Positions 53,773 through 62,916 of a stretch of DNA of 64,000 nucleotides are shown in pieces. The notes beneath the pieces are model-generated. The model was not told where the DNA came from. It saw only the letters and a program-made list of their open reading frames with translations, and did not search any database. Source of the DNA: Streptomyces sp. NBC_00223 (GTDB taxonomy: Bacteria > Actinomycetota > Actinomycetes > Streptomycetales > Streptomycetaceae); assembly GCF_036199905.1 (NCBI RefSeq), contig NZ_CP108109.1, positions 1,922,001 to 1,986,000 on the forward strand, given 5' to 3'. A program made the translations under genes and the position numbers. Positions within the stretch are counted from its first letter, which is position 1. Every line of letters begins with the position of its first letter.

Positions 53773-54231
53773 CTAAAAGAAAGTTTTATCCCATTCATTG
53801 GAAATGAGCGCCCGCAGGGCTTCTTCGAAACCATTGGAAACCCACTGGAGGCCAGCATCCCCTCCAAGAAAAACATCACCGTTCTCAGCAAGGAGCAGAC
53901 GCTCTTCCGTGGCAAATGCCATACCGATCGGCAGAACGTCTTGCCCGAGACGTCGGGAATAGTTCCTAACATTTCCAGGGTACGCGTCCAGAGCAGATTC
54001 GATCGACGTGGTGAGTTCATTCACCCATGTTCCACGTGACGCTGGCCACCTGATCGTGATTCCCGCATAATTCTCCAGAAATCTGCGGAGCCAGATGGTT
54101 ACTTCGTATCCAGATTCAACATAGGAGGCACACGCCTCCTCCAAATCGAAATCTTCGTACTCGACCTCCAGGGCTCCGATTAGCACCTCCGCAAGTGCCG
54201 TAGACCTTGAATCATTAGACGCGTCAGTCAT
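53773..54231 (-). CDS. SUKH-3 family immunity protein
   Basis: 152 residues with the SUKH-3 pattern: RRFLENYAGITIRWP, then LPIGMAFATEERLLLAENGDVFLGGD, then GFEEALRALIS near the end. SUKH proteins neutralise polymorphic toxins, often deaminases and nucleases. ATG 54231 overlaps the stop of the upstream deaminase-like toxin (ATGA), the standard toxin-immunity order. Base composition is clearly lower in GC than the neighbouring core genes, a sign of transfer. A stop-containing relic of a paralogue is at 55905-56030. Confidence 0.85.
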   Translation of the reverse strand: MTDASNDSRSTALAEVLIGALEVEYEDFDLEEACASYVESGYEVTIWLRRFLENYAGITIRWPASRGTWVNELTTSIESALDAYPGNVRNYSRRLGQDVLPIGMAFATEERLLLAENGDVFLGGDAGLQWVSNGFEEALRALISNEWDKTFF

Positions 54232-54749
54232 CCCGTCAACACTTCCCCAACAAATTCCGGAACCCAAGTAAGACAATTTGGACACATCTTAAATTTCTTG
54301 CCCTTTTGATTCAGTGTGATGATGTCCAAATTCTTTGGATTCACTCCAGCGTTCAGTGCGTTCGTGCACATCCGCGCTTCGGCGCAAACGCCCGGCGGGC
54401 GTCCGTTTTCAAGTTGCGACTCGCCGGGAAGGGCTGTTTGTACATCAGAGTGCAACCCAGTCGACGGCCCGCTCGCACCATAGAAGATCTGACCCGTTTC
54501 TCGATCGCGGCCTACGCTGAACGCACCAGGAAGATCCTCATCCTCCTTCAGGTTTCTTTGTACATGAGCAATATGCTTCCTGCCAAGATCCGTCAGATGT
54601 TGTCTGAGCGTCGGCTCCGACTTCTGGGCGGTTGATTTGGCAGTTGGCTTGCCCGTTCCGACTGCCGGCTCACTCGGTTCGGCGACGGCCTGGTTCTGGG
54701 TGGGGTCGGCTTCCCAGTTGTCGGCGGGGGCCGGGGTGCCGTCCCCCAC
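54228..54749 (-). CDS. YwqJ-like deaminase toxin domain (Rhs C-terminus)
   Basis: 173 residues from GTG 54749. Deaminase zinc-site pattern: CAE in GVCAEARMCTNALNAG (about 123) and C-x2-C in KMCPNC (about 155), as in YwqJ-related nucleic-acid deaminases of polymorphic toxins. The N-terminal 60 residues are a linker. It lies in the same frame as the Rhs remnant upstream, separated from it by one TAA codon (54759-54761), so it was once the C-terminal end of that Rhs protein. Whether it is still made from GTG 54749 is unknown. Coupled to the SUKH-3 gene. Confidence 0.75.
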   Translation of the reverse strand: MGDGTPAPADNWEADPTQNQAVAEPSEPAVGTGKPTAKSTAQKSEPTLRQHLTDLGRKHIAHVQRNLKEDEDLPGAFSVGRDRETGQIFYGASGPSTGLHSDVQTALPGESQLENGRPPGVCAEARMCTNALNAGVNPKNLDIITLNQKGKKFKMCPNCLTWVPEFVGEVLTG

Positions 54750-54758
54750 CGCGTCGTC

Positions 54759-55323
54759 TTAGGCCTTCGTGCCGGCGGTCGGGGCCTTCGCCTCGGCGCC
54801 GTCGCGTTCGGCTTGTTTGGCCGCACCGGCGTCTTCACCGGCCTCCTCGCTGGTGGGATCGCCGTCAGGGCCCTGGCCGCAGTCTCCTAGGAAAGCACCA
54901 CACACGGCGACTGTCCCCGCGGTGGCGGCGTCGATACAGGCAACGCCCGCGATACCGCCGGATTCCACGGTGCAGGCTCCGGCGACGGTATACGCGGAGA
55001 CGGCCACCACGGCTACGCCCACGTAGGGTGCGGCTTTCTCAAGGTAGTGACCTGCGCAGCCCGCCCAACCGTGGCAACCGCCTCCGCCGCTCTTCTGACT
55101 GGTGGCCGGGGTGTTCCCGCTGGAGTTGTCGGTCGACGAGGATTCACTTCCCTGCGGCAGTGGGACAGGCCCTTGATTGCATGCTTGGATGGCGGCGCAG
55201 TCGCCACCACCGTCACGCATCAGCCCGGTGGGGTCCGAGCCGCTGGCGGGGTTGTCGCCGGCGTAGGCGTAGCCGCCCATCTGGTTGGGATCGCCGGCCT
55301 CGAAGACCGGGTCGGGGGTCAGG
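54759..55323 (-). pseudogene. Truncated Rhs protein gene (core end and linker)
   Basis: Reads RFLTPDPVFEAGDPNQ, GGYAYAGDNPASGSDPTGL (the Rhs core end), then a Cys/Gly-rich linker with a hydrophobic stretch (VGVAVVAVSAYTVAGA, GTVAVCGAFLGDCG), and stops at TAA 54759-54761. All YD repeats upstream of the core end are missing: at about 55323 the sequence changes to an oppositely oriented LamG fragment. It is a 3' remnant of a larger toxin gene. Confidence 0.85.
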
Positions 55324-55606
55324 AAGCGGCTGGACCGGGCAGTGGACGCACCTCGTGGGCGTCTACGACGCGAGTGCCAAACAGCTCAGCCTCTACGTGA
55401 ACGGTCATCTCGCAGGCGCAACCGCCTACGCCGGGCAGGCATGGAACGCCGCCGGTCCGGTCCAGATCGGCCGACGCATCAGTGCGGGCACCTACGGTGA
55501 ATACGCCAACGGCCAAGTGAGCGACGTCCACACCTACCCCACAGCCCTACCACTCGCCGACGCGGCAGCGGTCGGGGGAAGCCCGACCGTCGTGCAGCTC
55601 GACTGA
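55324..55606 (+). pseudogene. 3' fragment of a LamG-domain gene
   Basis: About 93 codons: WTHLVGVYDASAKQLSLYVN, GPVQIGRRISAGTYGEYANG, QVSDVHTYPTALPLADAAA, ending VVQLD and TGA. This is the second half of a LamG/concanavalin-like domain as seen at the C-terminus of secreted streptomycete enzymes and some Rhs-like proteins. The upstream part is missing, replaced by the Rhs remnant on the other strand. Confidence 0.8.
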
Positions 55607-55904
55607 CTCATCACGCGCGTCCAGCGGCCCCGCACGCTCTCGGCCCGTCCCGGAATACGCTCCACCGGGGCGGGCCGATAGGCGGCAGGGCCAGTGGGCA
55701 AGGTCATGGGTCATGGGTGGAGTGTGGTCATCGACTGGCCCCGATCTGCGGGTCCACGGGACGCAGGAGCGGACCTCGTGGAAAGGCCAGTTCGTCGTTG
55801 CGAGCGGTGATGCACGTCCAGAGCGCGCAGAGCGCCGGGATTCCCGTCAATGGCGAACTCCAGCGACCGACCAGATGCCGCGCAGCACAACCAGGCCAAG
55901 TCCA
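55607..55904. other. Intergenic stretch, nothing recognised
   Basis: 298 bp of ordinary GC between the LamG fragment and the SUKH-3 relic. Short frames on both strands have no protein features that I can name; remnants of a mobile gene are possible. Confidence 0.4.
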
Positions 55905-56030
55905 AAAGGAGGTTTTGTCCCATTCATTGGGAATGAGTGCACGTATGGCTTCCTCTCAACCATGCGCAACCCTCTGCGTACCCACGTCTCCCCCGAGGAG
56001 AGCATCGCCGTTGTCCACGCTCCCCGCGAA
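55905..56030 (-). pseudogene. Relic of a second SUKH-3 immunity gene
   Basis: Minus strand reads DNGDALLGGDVGTQRVAHG, then TGA, then EEAIRALIPNEWDKTSF. This matches the C-terminal 35 residues of the SUKH-3 protein at 53773 (ENGDVFLGGDAGLQWVSNGFEEALRALISNEW...). The TGA replaces the Phe codon. Only the 3' end survives. Confidence 0.8.
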
Positions 56031-56078
56031 TGCCGTCATCCACATGAACCGGCCGGTGGGTGGCCGGCGGCGTGCGGC

Positions 56079-57230
56079 TCAGGCATGGGGCGGGTGGAGG
56101 GTGGTGTAGACGGGGAGGAGGGAGTCGACGACCGCGGAGAGGGAGAAGCGGTCGCGGACCAGTTGCCAGGCCGCCTCGGAGGCCGCCGCGTTCGCCTCGG
56201 GGTCGAGGAGTTCGACGACCGCCCGCCCGACCAGGGGGCCGTTGTCCGCGTCGGGGTCGCTCGCCGTGAGGCGCCCCGCGCCGGCCGCCTCCACCTCGGG
56301 CGACAGCCCGCCTGTACGGGTCACCACCACCGGCAGCCCGACCGACATCGCCTCCAGGATCGAGACGGCGAACGGCTCGACCACCGACGGCAGCACGTAC
56401 ACATCGGCGTCGCGCAGCTGCCGCAGCACCTCCTCGTGGCCGAGCGCGCCGACGCACTCCAGCGCGTCGCCGACGCCCAGCCGTGTGGCCAGCTCCCGCA
56501 TCGGCCCGGTCAGCCCGCCGGTGTCGGGCCCGGCCAGTACGAAGCGGGCGTCCGGGTACGCCGCGAGCACGGTGGGGATCGCCGAGACGAAGTCCTCCGG
56601 GCGTTTGCGCTGCTGCACGCGGGCCAGATAGAGCACGGTGGGCGGGCGGCCCTCGCGCGGCGGGTGGCGGTTCTGGAGGGCGACGCCGTTGACCAGGCGG
56701 TGGAAGGTGGTCAGCGGGGTGTCGGGGACGACGGCCTGCACCCCGTCACGTTCCATTTCCGTGAGGTACAGGATCGCGTCGGCCCTGCGCAGCACCCGCT
56801 TCAGACCGAGTACGTCCACGGCCTTCGCGAACAGCTTCTCCGTCGGGTCGATCATGCCGTGCGTCTGGATCACCAGCGGCACCCCGGCGTCCAGGGCGAT
56901 CAGCGCGAACGGCAGCGTGATCAGGTCCCGCATCAGATGGACGTGCACCACGTCCGCGCCCTTGACCATCCGCCGGGCCCTGGCCAGCAGCCCCGGCGAG
57001 GTGATCCCGCTGACCTCGAAGGCGGGCAGTACATGCCGGGCCTGGTGGACGAAGGACGGTACGCCCTCCAGTTCGGACGGCAGCGGCCCGGTGAACCCGT
57101 CGCCGAGGGTCGCGATCCGGGCGTCGACGCCTCGCTCCCGCAGCCCCTTGGACAGATTCAGCGCCACCCGCGTCGGCCCGCCGAAGTCGTTCGTCGGCGT
57201 GTGCAGGGTGACCACGTGCAGAACCCTCAC
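56079..57230 (-). CDS. Glycosyltransferase family 4
   Basis: 383-residue GT-B enzyme. VRVLHVVTLHTPTNDFGGPTRVALNLSKGL at the N-terminus, acceptor domain with VVHVHLMRDLITLP, donor domain VLYLARVQQRKRPEDFVSAI, then LPSVVEPFAVSILEAMSVGLPVVVTRTGGLSPEV, holding the E-x7-E motif (EPFAVSILE). It should add a sugar from a nucleotide donor to a lipid-linked repeat unit. GTG 57230 has a GGGGAGGGG sequence upstream. It belongs to the second half of the polysaccharide locus. Confidence 0.93.
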   Translation of the reverse strand: MRVLHVVTLHTPTNDFGGPTRVALNLSKGLRERGVDARIATLGDGFTGPLPSELEGVPSFVHQARHVLPAFEVSGITSPGLLARARRMVKGADVVHVHLMRDLITLPFALIALDAGVPLVIQTHGMIDPTEKLFAKAVDVLGLKRVLRRADAILYLTEMERDGVQAVVPDTPLTTFHRLVNGVALQNRHPPREGRPPTVLYLARVQQRKRPEDFVSAIPTVLAAYPDARFVLAGPDTGGLTGPMRELATRLGVGDALECVGALGHEEVLRQLRDADVYVLPSVVEPFAVSILEAMSVGLPVVVTRTGGLSPEVEAAGAGRLTASDPDADNGPLVGRAVVELLDPEANAAASEAAWQLVRDRFSLSAVVDSLLPVYTTLHPPHA

Positions 57231-57558
57231 GACCGCGTTTCCCCTCCCCGGACTCCCGGACCTACCCGGACTCCCCAGAATCCCGGACTTTACGGACTCC
57301 CCCGCGCCCCTCGCGCGGAGCCCCCGGGCCACTCACGCGGAGCCCGCGCCCCGGCGGACCGCCGCCGACCGCCCAGCCTAGCGGCGGCCCGCCCGCCCGG
57401 TACGGCATCCGGGGGACCCGCCCGGCCGTGACCGATGAGTTCGCGCCGCCCGGTCCGTCTAGTTGCACGAGGGGACGCGACGGCCCTACCGCGCGCCCCA
57501 CGGACACACAGACACCCGTACGCACCCGCGCACACCCACGCACCACCCGGAGGCAGTC

Positions 57559-58038
57559 ATGGCAGAGCCCGGATTCACCACGTCCCTGTGGTTCGACGGA
57601 CAGGCCGAGGAGGCGGCGCGCTTCTACGTCTCGGTCTTCCCCGACTCGACGCTGGGTCCGGTCACCCGCTACACCGAAGCGGGTCCTGGCGAGCCCGGCA
57701 CGGTCGTCACGGCGGAGTTCACGGCGAACGGCCAGCGGTTCGTCGGCATCAACGGCGGCCCCGACTTCACCTTCAGCGAGGCGATCTCGTTCCAGATCGG
57801 CTGCGCCGACCAGGCCGAGGTGGACCACTACTGGTCCGTGCTGAGCGAGGGCGGCTCGGAGGGCCCCTGCGGCTGGCTCAAGGACCGCTTCGGGCTGTCG
57901 TGGCAGGTCGTGCCGACCGTCATGCCCGAGCTGATCGGCGGCCCCGACCAGGAGGGCGCCAACCGCGCGATGACGGCGATGCTGTCGATGAAGAAGCTCG
58001 ACATCGCGGCGCTGCGGAAGGCGTACGAGGGCGGGTGA
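57559..58038 (+). CDS. VOC-family protein (PhnB/DUF-type 3-demethylubiquinone-like fold)
   Basis: 159 residues: TSLWFDGQAEEAARFYVSVFPDS at the start, FVGINGGPDFTFSEAISFQI, WSVLSEGG, and CGWLKDRFGLSWQVVPTVM. This is a common vicinal-oxygen-chelate domain protein (PhnB-like) whose members are mostly uncharacterised. CGGAGG lies about 7 bases before ATG 57559. Divergent from the glycosyltransferase; no link to polysaccharide synthesis is evident. Confidence 0.9.
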   Translation: MAEPGFTTSLWFDGQAEEAARFYVSVFPDSTLGPVTRYTEAGPGEPGTVVTAEFTANGQRFVGINGGPDFTFSEAISFQIGCADQAEVDHYWSVLSEGGSEGPCGWLKDRFGLSWQVVPTVMPELIGGPDQEGANRAMTAMLSMKKLDIAALRKAYEGG

Positions 58039-58239
58039 CGGGCGGCGCGGGACGCGGAGACCGACCGGGGGCGCGTACGGCGCCGGCTTCACGTACGCCC
58101 GCCCGTACGACGGCTACCGGCCAGGCGCACGACCGCTACCGGCCGCCCGCACGGCGCCCTCCGAACCGCCGCGCGGCCGGAAGCGCCACGCCCGGCAGCC
58201 GACCTTCCCTAGACTCGCCGTCAGCGGAAGGGGGGCGGC

Positions 58240-59784
58240 ATGGCGCTGGACGCGGAAGAGCGGCACGCGCGCGAGCCGGACTCGGCGGAGCCGGACACGC
58301 CGGGGGAAACACCCGGCGGCGCAAGGGAGTCGGCGGCCAAGGCACCCGACCCCGGCGTACCGCGAGCCGCGCTGTCCCGGGCCCTGGCCGTCCCGCTGGT
58401 GATCGCGCTGACCGCCCTGCTGCCCGGCTATGTGACCGCCCAGCCCGGCGGCGGCCCGCGCGACTCGGTGTACTGGCTCCAGCTCACCCTGACCGTCTAC
58501 GCGGGCGCGCGGCTGTCCGCGATGGTGCTGACCCGCCGACGGCGGCTGATCCAGGGCGCGTTCTGGCTCTTCGTGTACGTGGCGATGGGCGTGGCGCCGC
58601 TCACCCAGGACGTACTGGGCCAGGTGCCGACCCCGGTGGTCGGCGACCGTTCCGACACCGTGGCGGCCCTCGCCCTGGTGCTGACCGGCTGTGTCGTCTT
58701 CGACGTGGGCGCGCTGCTGGCCCGCCACCGCCCGCCGCCCCGGCCGCGCCGCCCCCGGCCGCCGGCGTCCGTGGCCAGGCGGCGGCTGTGGCTGCTGATC
58801 CTGGTCGCGTACGCGGGCAGCGCGCTGTGCGTGATCAAACTCGGCGGCCCCGCGGTGTTCTTCACCAGCCGCCAGGACATCAGCGCGTCCGTGCGGGCCA
58901 GCGGACTGGCCGGCACCGGCGGCGACAGCCATGTCGGCTCGGCCCTGGTCCGCGGCTTCGGCACCGTACCCGCGCTGCTCGCGCTGCTCTTCCTGATCCG
59001 CTGGATGACCACCTCGCGCCGGGCCCGCCGCAGCTTCCCGGCGATCGGCGCGCTCGCCGGGCTCGTGGTGGTCAACGCGATCGTCAACAACCCGGTCTCC
59101 AACCCGCGTTACTGGTTTCTGACCGTGGTGTTCTCGATCCTGTTCACCGCCTTCCCGCGCAGCCCGGTGGTGTACCGGTCCGCGCTGGTGGTCGGGGTGG
59201 TCGCCGCGCTGCTGCTCTTCCCGTTCCTCGACCGTTACCGTTACGACACGGGGGGCCGCCGTCCGGTGCAGTCCTCGTCGGCGCTGGAGCCGCTGACGCT
59301 CAAGGACTACGACCAGGTCGGGATGTTCGCCAACACGCTGACCTTCGTGGACTCCGGCGCCGGGCACGCGCACGGCCGCCAACTGGCCGGCGACGTCTTC
59401 TTCTTCGTGCCGCGCTCGGTCTGGCACGGCAAGCCGCTGGACTCCGGGGTGCGGGTCGGCCGCTGGATGGGCATGACCAACACCAACCTGTCCTCCCCGC
59501 TGTGGGCCGAACTCTGGCTGGACTTCGGCCCGTTGGGGATGGCCGCCGGTTTCCTCGCGCTGGGCTACGGCAGTGCGCGCGCCGACCGCAGATACGCGCT
59601 GCGCACCCTGGAACAGGGCCGGCCCGGCACGATGGCGGCCGTGGTGGTGCCGCTGGTCGCCGGATACTCGTTCATCCTGCTGCGCGGGCCGCTGCTCCAG
59701 GCGGCGGGCCGGATCGGGATCGCGGTGGTGTGCCTGGCGCTGGTGACGACGTTCAGCGAGGACCGGCGGAAGATCCTGCGCTGA
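58240..59784 (+). CDS. Wzy-type polysaccharide polymerase
   Basis: 514 residues with about 10-12 hydrophobic segments and a large periplasmic-type loop between about 345 and 420 (VQSSSALEPLTLKDYDQVGM ... VPRSVWHGKPLDSGV), as in O-antigen or capsule polymerases. A hydrophilic Glu/Pro/Ala N-terminus of about 45 residues precedes the first helix. Expected to join lipid-linked repeats outside the membrane. AAGGGGGG precedes ATG 58240. It is convergent with the flippase gene and overlaps its 3' end by 32 bp. Confidence 0.87.
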   Translation: MALDAEERHAREPDSAEPDTPGETPGGARESAAKAPDPGVPRAALSRALAVPLVIALTALLPGYVTAQPGGGPRDSVYWLQLTLTVYAGARLSAMVLTRRRRLIQGAFWLFVYVAMGVAPLTQDVLGQVPTPVVGDRSDTVAALALVLTGCVVFDVGALLARHRPPPRPRRPRPPASVARRRLWLLILVAYAGSALCVIKLGGPAVFFTSRQDISASVRASGLAGTGGDSHVGSALVRGFGTVPALLALLFLIRWMTTSRRARRSFPAIGALAGLVVVNAIVNNPVSNPRYWFLTVVFSILFTAFPRSPVVYRSALVVGVVAALLLFPFLDRYRYDTGGRRPVQSSSALEPLTLKDYDQVGMFANTLTFVDSGAGHAHGRQLAGDVFFFVPRSVWHGKPLDSGVRVGRWMGMTNTNLSSPLWAELWLDFGPLGMAAGFLALGYGSARADRRYALRTLEQGRPGTMAAVVVPLVAGYSFILLRGPLLQAAGRIGIAVVCLALVTTFSEDRRKILR

Positions 59785-61258
59785 CGTCGGCCCCGGGCGT
59801 CAAATCGCCATCCAGGGGCGGCCGTTCACGCCGTACGGAACCGATCCGCAGCCACAGCGCGACGGCCTTGAGCGCGGAGCCCAGGGCGAGTCCCCAGGCG
59901 GCGCCGAGCACTCCGTCCATGCGGTAACCGGCCAGCATGAAGGCCACCGAGGCGAGCGAGAACACCACTTGGATCGGCAGCGTCGCCCGTGGCCGCAGCA
60001 CGCGCAGGGTCAGCAGGGCGCTGGTGCCGAGCGCGATGCACGCGTACTGGCTGCCGGAGGCGGGCAGCAGCGCGGACGACGACGCCCAGGTGGCGCCGAG
60101 GAGTTGGCGGCCGGCGCGCGCGGGCAGCAGCATCAGCACGGCCGTCCAGCCGACCGCGACGGCGGCCAACGCGGCGGCCAGCACGGCGGTCGCGCGGACC
60201 TTGCCGTCGGTGCCGCGTACCCGGTTGAGCAGCGGCGGGCCGAAGGCGGTCGCGGAGTTGAACAGCACGTTCATCGGCCCGAACAGCGTGGTCGCGCCGC
60301 GCAGGGCACCGACCGCGAGCGGCGCCGCGAACAGACCGAGGCCCACCACGGCGAGTTGGCTGGTGGCGTTGCCGACCCCGAACTCGACCACGAACCGCTG
60401 CCCGAGGTGCCCGCGCCGCACGTACGGCCGCAGGTCCGCCCGCGCGCCCCGCAGCCGCGGCCGCAGCAGCGCGGCCCCCAGCAGCAGCGCGGGCAGCGCC
60501 GACACCCCCCACACCGCGACCAGCCGTACCGCCCCCGCGCCGTGCGGCTGTACGGCCAGCGCGGGCACGGCGACCAGCAGCCGTACGGTGTCGGCGGCCA
60601 GCGCGAGGTGCGGCAGGCGCAGCGCGGAGAAGCAGAAGCGCATGCCGTCCTGGGTGAGCGCGATCGGCAGGACGAGGCCGAGTACGGCCAGGCCCCGGGC
60701 GGTGTCGCCGGGTACGAAGAACAGGCCGGCGGCGAGGCCCAGGCCCAGGACGGTCGAGGCGGCGGCGGTGAAGGCGACAGCCGAGCGGCACGCGGACCGC
60801 ACCCGACGCGAGCCGCGTTCCAGGACCAGCGCCTGGCCGACGTAGGAGACGTTGATGCCCAGCAGGACCGTGAAGACCATGTAGACCATCGAGAACACGG
60901 AGAACGCGGCCGCGGTGGAGAGCCGGGCGGCGACCACCAGCACGATGATGTTGGTGAAGGCGGCGACGCCCTGGTCGGCGACGGAGCTGGCGATGGCGGC
61001 TTTGGCGCCGAGGCCGCCGGGCGGCTCATCGCCGTGGGAGTCGCCGTGGGGGTCGCTGTGGGGGTCGTCGTGCGCTTCTTCGCCGTAAGGGTGTTCGTCG
61101 CGCGGGCCGTCGTACAGGCGCTTGTCGTCAGGGGGGTTGGCGCGCGGATCGGCGTACGGGCCTGCGGCGTAGGGGCGTTGGTGGGCGTCGTGGCCGTACG
61201 GGTCTGGCTCGGCCCCGGGGCCCGCGGCCGTGGCGGGCCGCAGGGCGGGGCCTGTCAA
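59753..61258 (-). CDS. Wzx-type polysaccharide flippase
   Basis: Lipid-linked repeat-unit exporter (MOP/MATE-like). 501 residues: an unusual hydrophilic N-terminus of about 85 residues rich in His, Asp, Pro and Gly, then 12-14 hydrophobic segments starting AAIASSVADQGVAAFTNIIVLVVAARL. TTG 61258 is proposed as start because it overlaps the stop of the Wzc-like gene (TTGA) and no ATG or GTG lies in frame before the first helix. The start is therefore uncertain. Overlaps the 3' end of the wzy-like gene by 32 bp. Confidence 0.82.
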   Translation of the reverse strand: MTGPALRPATAAGPGAEPDPYGHDAHQRPYAAGPYADPRANPPDDKRLYDGPRDEHPYGEEAHDDPHSDPHGDSHGDEPPGGLGAKAAIASSVADQGVAAFTNIIVLVVAARLSTAAAFSVFSMVYMVFTVLLGINVSYVGQALVLERGSRRVRSACRSAVAFTAAASTVLGLGLAAGLFFVPGDTARGLAVLGLVLPIALTQDGMRFCFSALRLPHLALAADTVRLLVAVPALAVQPHGAGAVRLVAVWGVSALPALLLGAALLRPRLRGARADLRPYVRRGHLGQRFVVEFGVGNATSQLAVVGLGLFAAPLAVGALRGATTLFGPMNVLFNSATAFGPPLLNRVRGTDGKVRATAVLAAALAAVAVGWTAVLMLLPARAGRQLLGATWASSSALLPASGSQYACIALGTSALLTLRVLRPRATLPIQVVFSLASVAFMLAGYRMDGVLGAAWGLALGSALKAVALWLRIGSVRRERPPLDGDLTPGADVSAGSSAGPR

Positions 61259-62916
61259 GGGACCGGGTGCCGCTCCGGGGTGGTGGACGTGCCGGGTTCC
61301 GCGGGCAGTTCGGCCCGGGGGGCGGGCACCGCGGACGTGGCGCGGCGCCGGAAGGGCAGCCGACGGCGGCCGCCCGTACCCTCCTCCGCCGGGTGCAGGA
61401 CCGCGCCGAGGACGGCGCCGCCCGCCGCGGAGACCAGGTCGCGCACCCGTACGAGGTCGGCGCGGTGGACGCCGCCCGGGTCGCAGACCACGACCACGCC
61501 CTCGACCCGGTCGACGAGCGCGAGGGCGTCGGCGTAGGTGAGGACGGCGGGGGCGAGGACGACGACGGCCGACCCGGGTTCGTCGGCCTCGGCGAAGAGT
61601 CGGGTGGCCGGGGAGGAGGTGAGCGCGCGGGCCACGTTGCGCACGCGGCGGCCGGGCACGAGGTCGAAGGAGCCGGACTCGCCCGCGTCCACGGGCAGTT
61701 GGTGTCCGGCGGGCCAGCCTCCGCCGCCCTGCCCGAGCCCGGGTGAACGCGCCCAGCCGGGCCTGGTGCCGTCCGCGGAACGCAGCCGCGCCGACAGGGA
61801 GGGCGTCCGCAGATCGGCCTCGACCAGCAGCACTTCCTTGCCCATCTCGGCGAAGGACGCGGCCAGGTTGACGGCGACGGCCGCGGCCGTACCGCCCGTA
61901 CCGCGCGGGGCCACGACGAGCAGTCGGCGGCGTTCGGCGAAGCGCTTGTCGTGGGCGAGTCGGAAGGCGATCGCGCGGTACTCCTCGGCGAGGCGGCCGC
62001 CCGCTTGTCCCTCGGCGAAGAGCTGGTCGCGGTCGGCGGCGCGTCCCCGTACCCGGGGCAGCGTGCCGAGGACGGGCGCGTCCAGGGCGCGGACGACCTC
62101 GCTCTCGGACCGTACGGTCGGGTCGAAGACGAGCCGCACCCAGGCGGCGAGCAGGCCGAGCGCGATGCCGACGGCGCCGCCGAGACCGAGCATCAGCGGC
62201 AGTCCGGGACCGGTGGGCGCCTCGGGCTCCACCCCGGGCTTGATGACCAGGCCCGGGGTGGTGTCCAGGGCACGCAACCCGCTGATGTCGCCGTTGAGTT
62301 CGGTGATCCGGCCGAGGAGGTTGGTCTGCACGGAGACCAGCGTGCCGACGACCTGGCTGTTGTCGGTGCCGTGGATCTGGTCGAGCAGGTCGTTGCGCTG
62401 CTTGACCAAGGGGTTGAGCTGGTCCTGGTAGCCCGTGACCATCTTCTTGATGGTCGAGGTGGTCTGTGCCTCGCGGTTGTCGAGATACGCCTTGGTGACG
62501 GCGTTGACCCAGGTCGCGGCGGCGTGCGGGCTGTCGGCGCTGCACGTGAAGCGCAGGACGAGGGTGTTGGGCGGGTTGGTGACCTGTAGGCAGCGCTGGA
62601 GGGTGCGGGGCTGTTCCTTGACGGCGGCGGCGGCCTTGTCCACGACGGTGGTGCTCATCGCGGTCTGGCGTTCGGTGCCGATGTTGATGCCCTTGTCGGC
62701 GGTGGTGCCGCCGGCGAAGGGGTCGGTGGTGGCGGCCCTGACCATGACCTCGCTGGTGGCGGCGTAGGTGTCGGTGCCGATCGCCGCGAGGGCGGCTCCG
62801 CCGAGGAGGCCGAGGAGTACGCCGGCGACGAGGAGCGCGCGGTAGCGCGTCAACTGGCGGATCTGGTCGCGCAGCAGATCCGGCTCGTCGGACCCGCCCC
62901 CACTGACATCACTCAC
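61255..62916 (-). CDS. Wzz/Wzc-like chain-length regulator with degenerate ATPase
   Basis: 553 residues. A Wzz-type N-terminus with two transmembrane helices (about 27-48 and 242-262) flanking an extracytoplasmic coiled domain, then a cytoplasmic CpsD-like domain. The Walker A site, normally GxGKS/T, reads APRGTGGTAAAVAVNLA and has no Lys-Ser/Thr. Walker A' appears as LLVEADLRTPS rather than VDADLRxP. There is no Tyr cluster at the C-terminus, which is Arg/Pro-rich. It probably controls chain length but is unlikely to be an active tyrosine kinase. ATG 62916 overlaps the upstream gene's stop (ATGA). Confidence 0.9.
   Translation of the reverse strand: MSDVSGGGSDEPDLLRDQIRQLTRYRALLVAGVLLGLLGGAALAAIGTDTYAATSEVMVRAATTDPFAGGTTADKGINIGTERQTAMSTTVVDKAAAAVKEQPRTLQRCLQVTNPPNTLVLRFTCSADSPHAAATWVNAVTKAYLDNREAQTTSTIKKMVTGYQDQLNPLVKQRNDLLDQIHGTDNSQVVGTLVSVQTNLLGRITELNGDISGLRALDTTPGLVIKPGVEPEAPTGPGLPLMLGLGGAVGIALGLLAAWVRLVFDPTVRSESEVVRALDAPVLGTLPRVRGRAADRDQLFAEGQAGGRLAEEYRAIAFRLAHDKRFAERRRLLVVAPRGTGGTAAAVAVNLAASFAEMGKEVLLVEADLRTPSLSARLRSADGTRPGWARSPGLGQGGGGWPAGHQLPVDAGESGSFDLVPGRRVRNVARALTSSPATRLFAEADEPGSAVVVLAPAVLTYADALALVDRVEGVVVVCDPGGVHRADLVRVRDLVSAAGGAVLGAVLHPAEEGTGGRRRLPFRRRATSAVPAPRAELPAEPGTSTTPERHPVP

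Noticed and set aside
57435..59927. 830-codon plus-strand frame overlapping the VOC and Wzy genes
   Set aside because: Arg/Gly/Pro-rich shadow frame; the other plus frames encode recognisable VOC and membrane proteins with ribosome binding sites.
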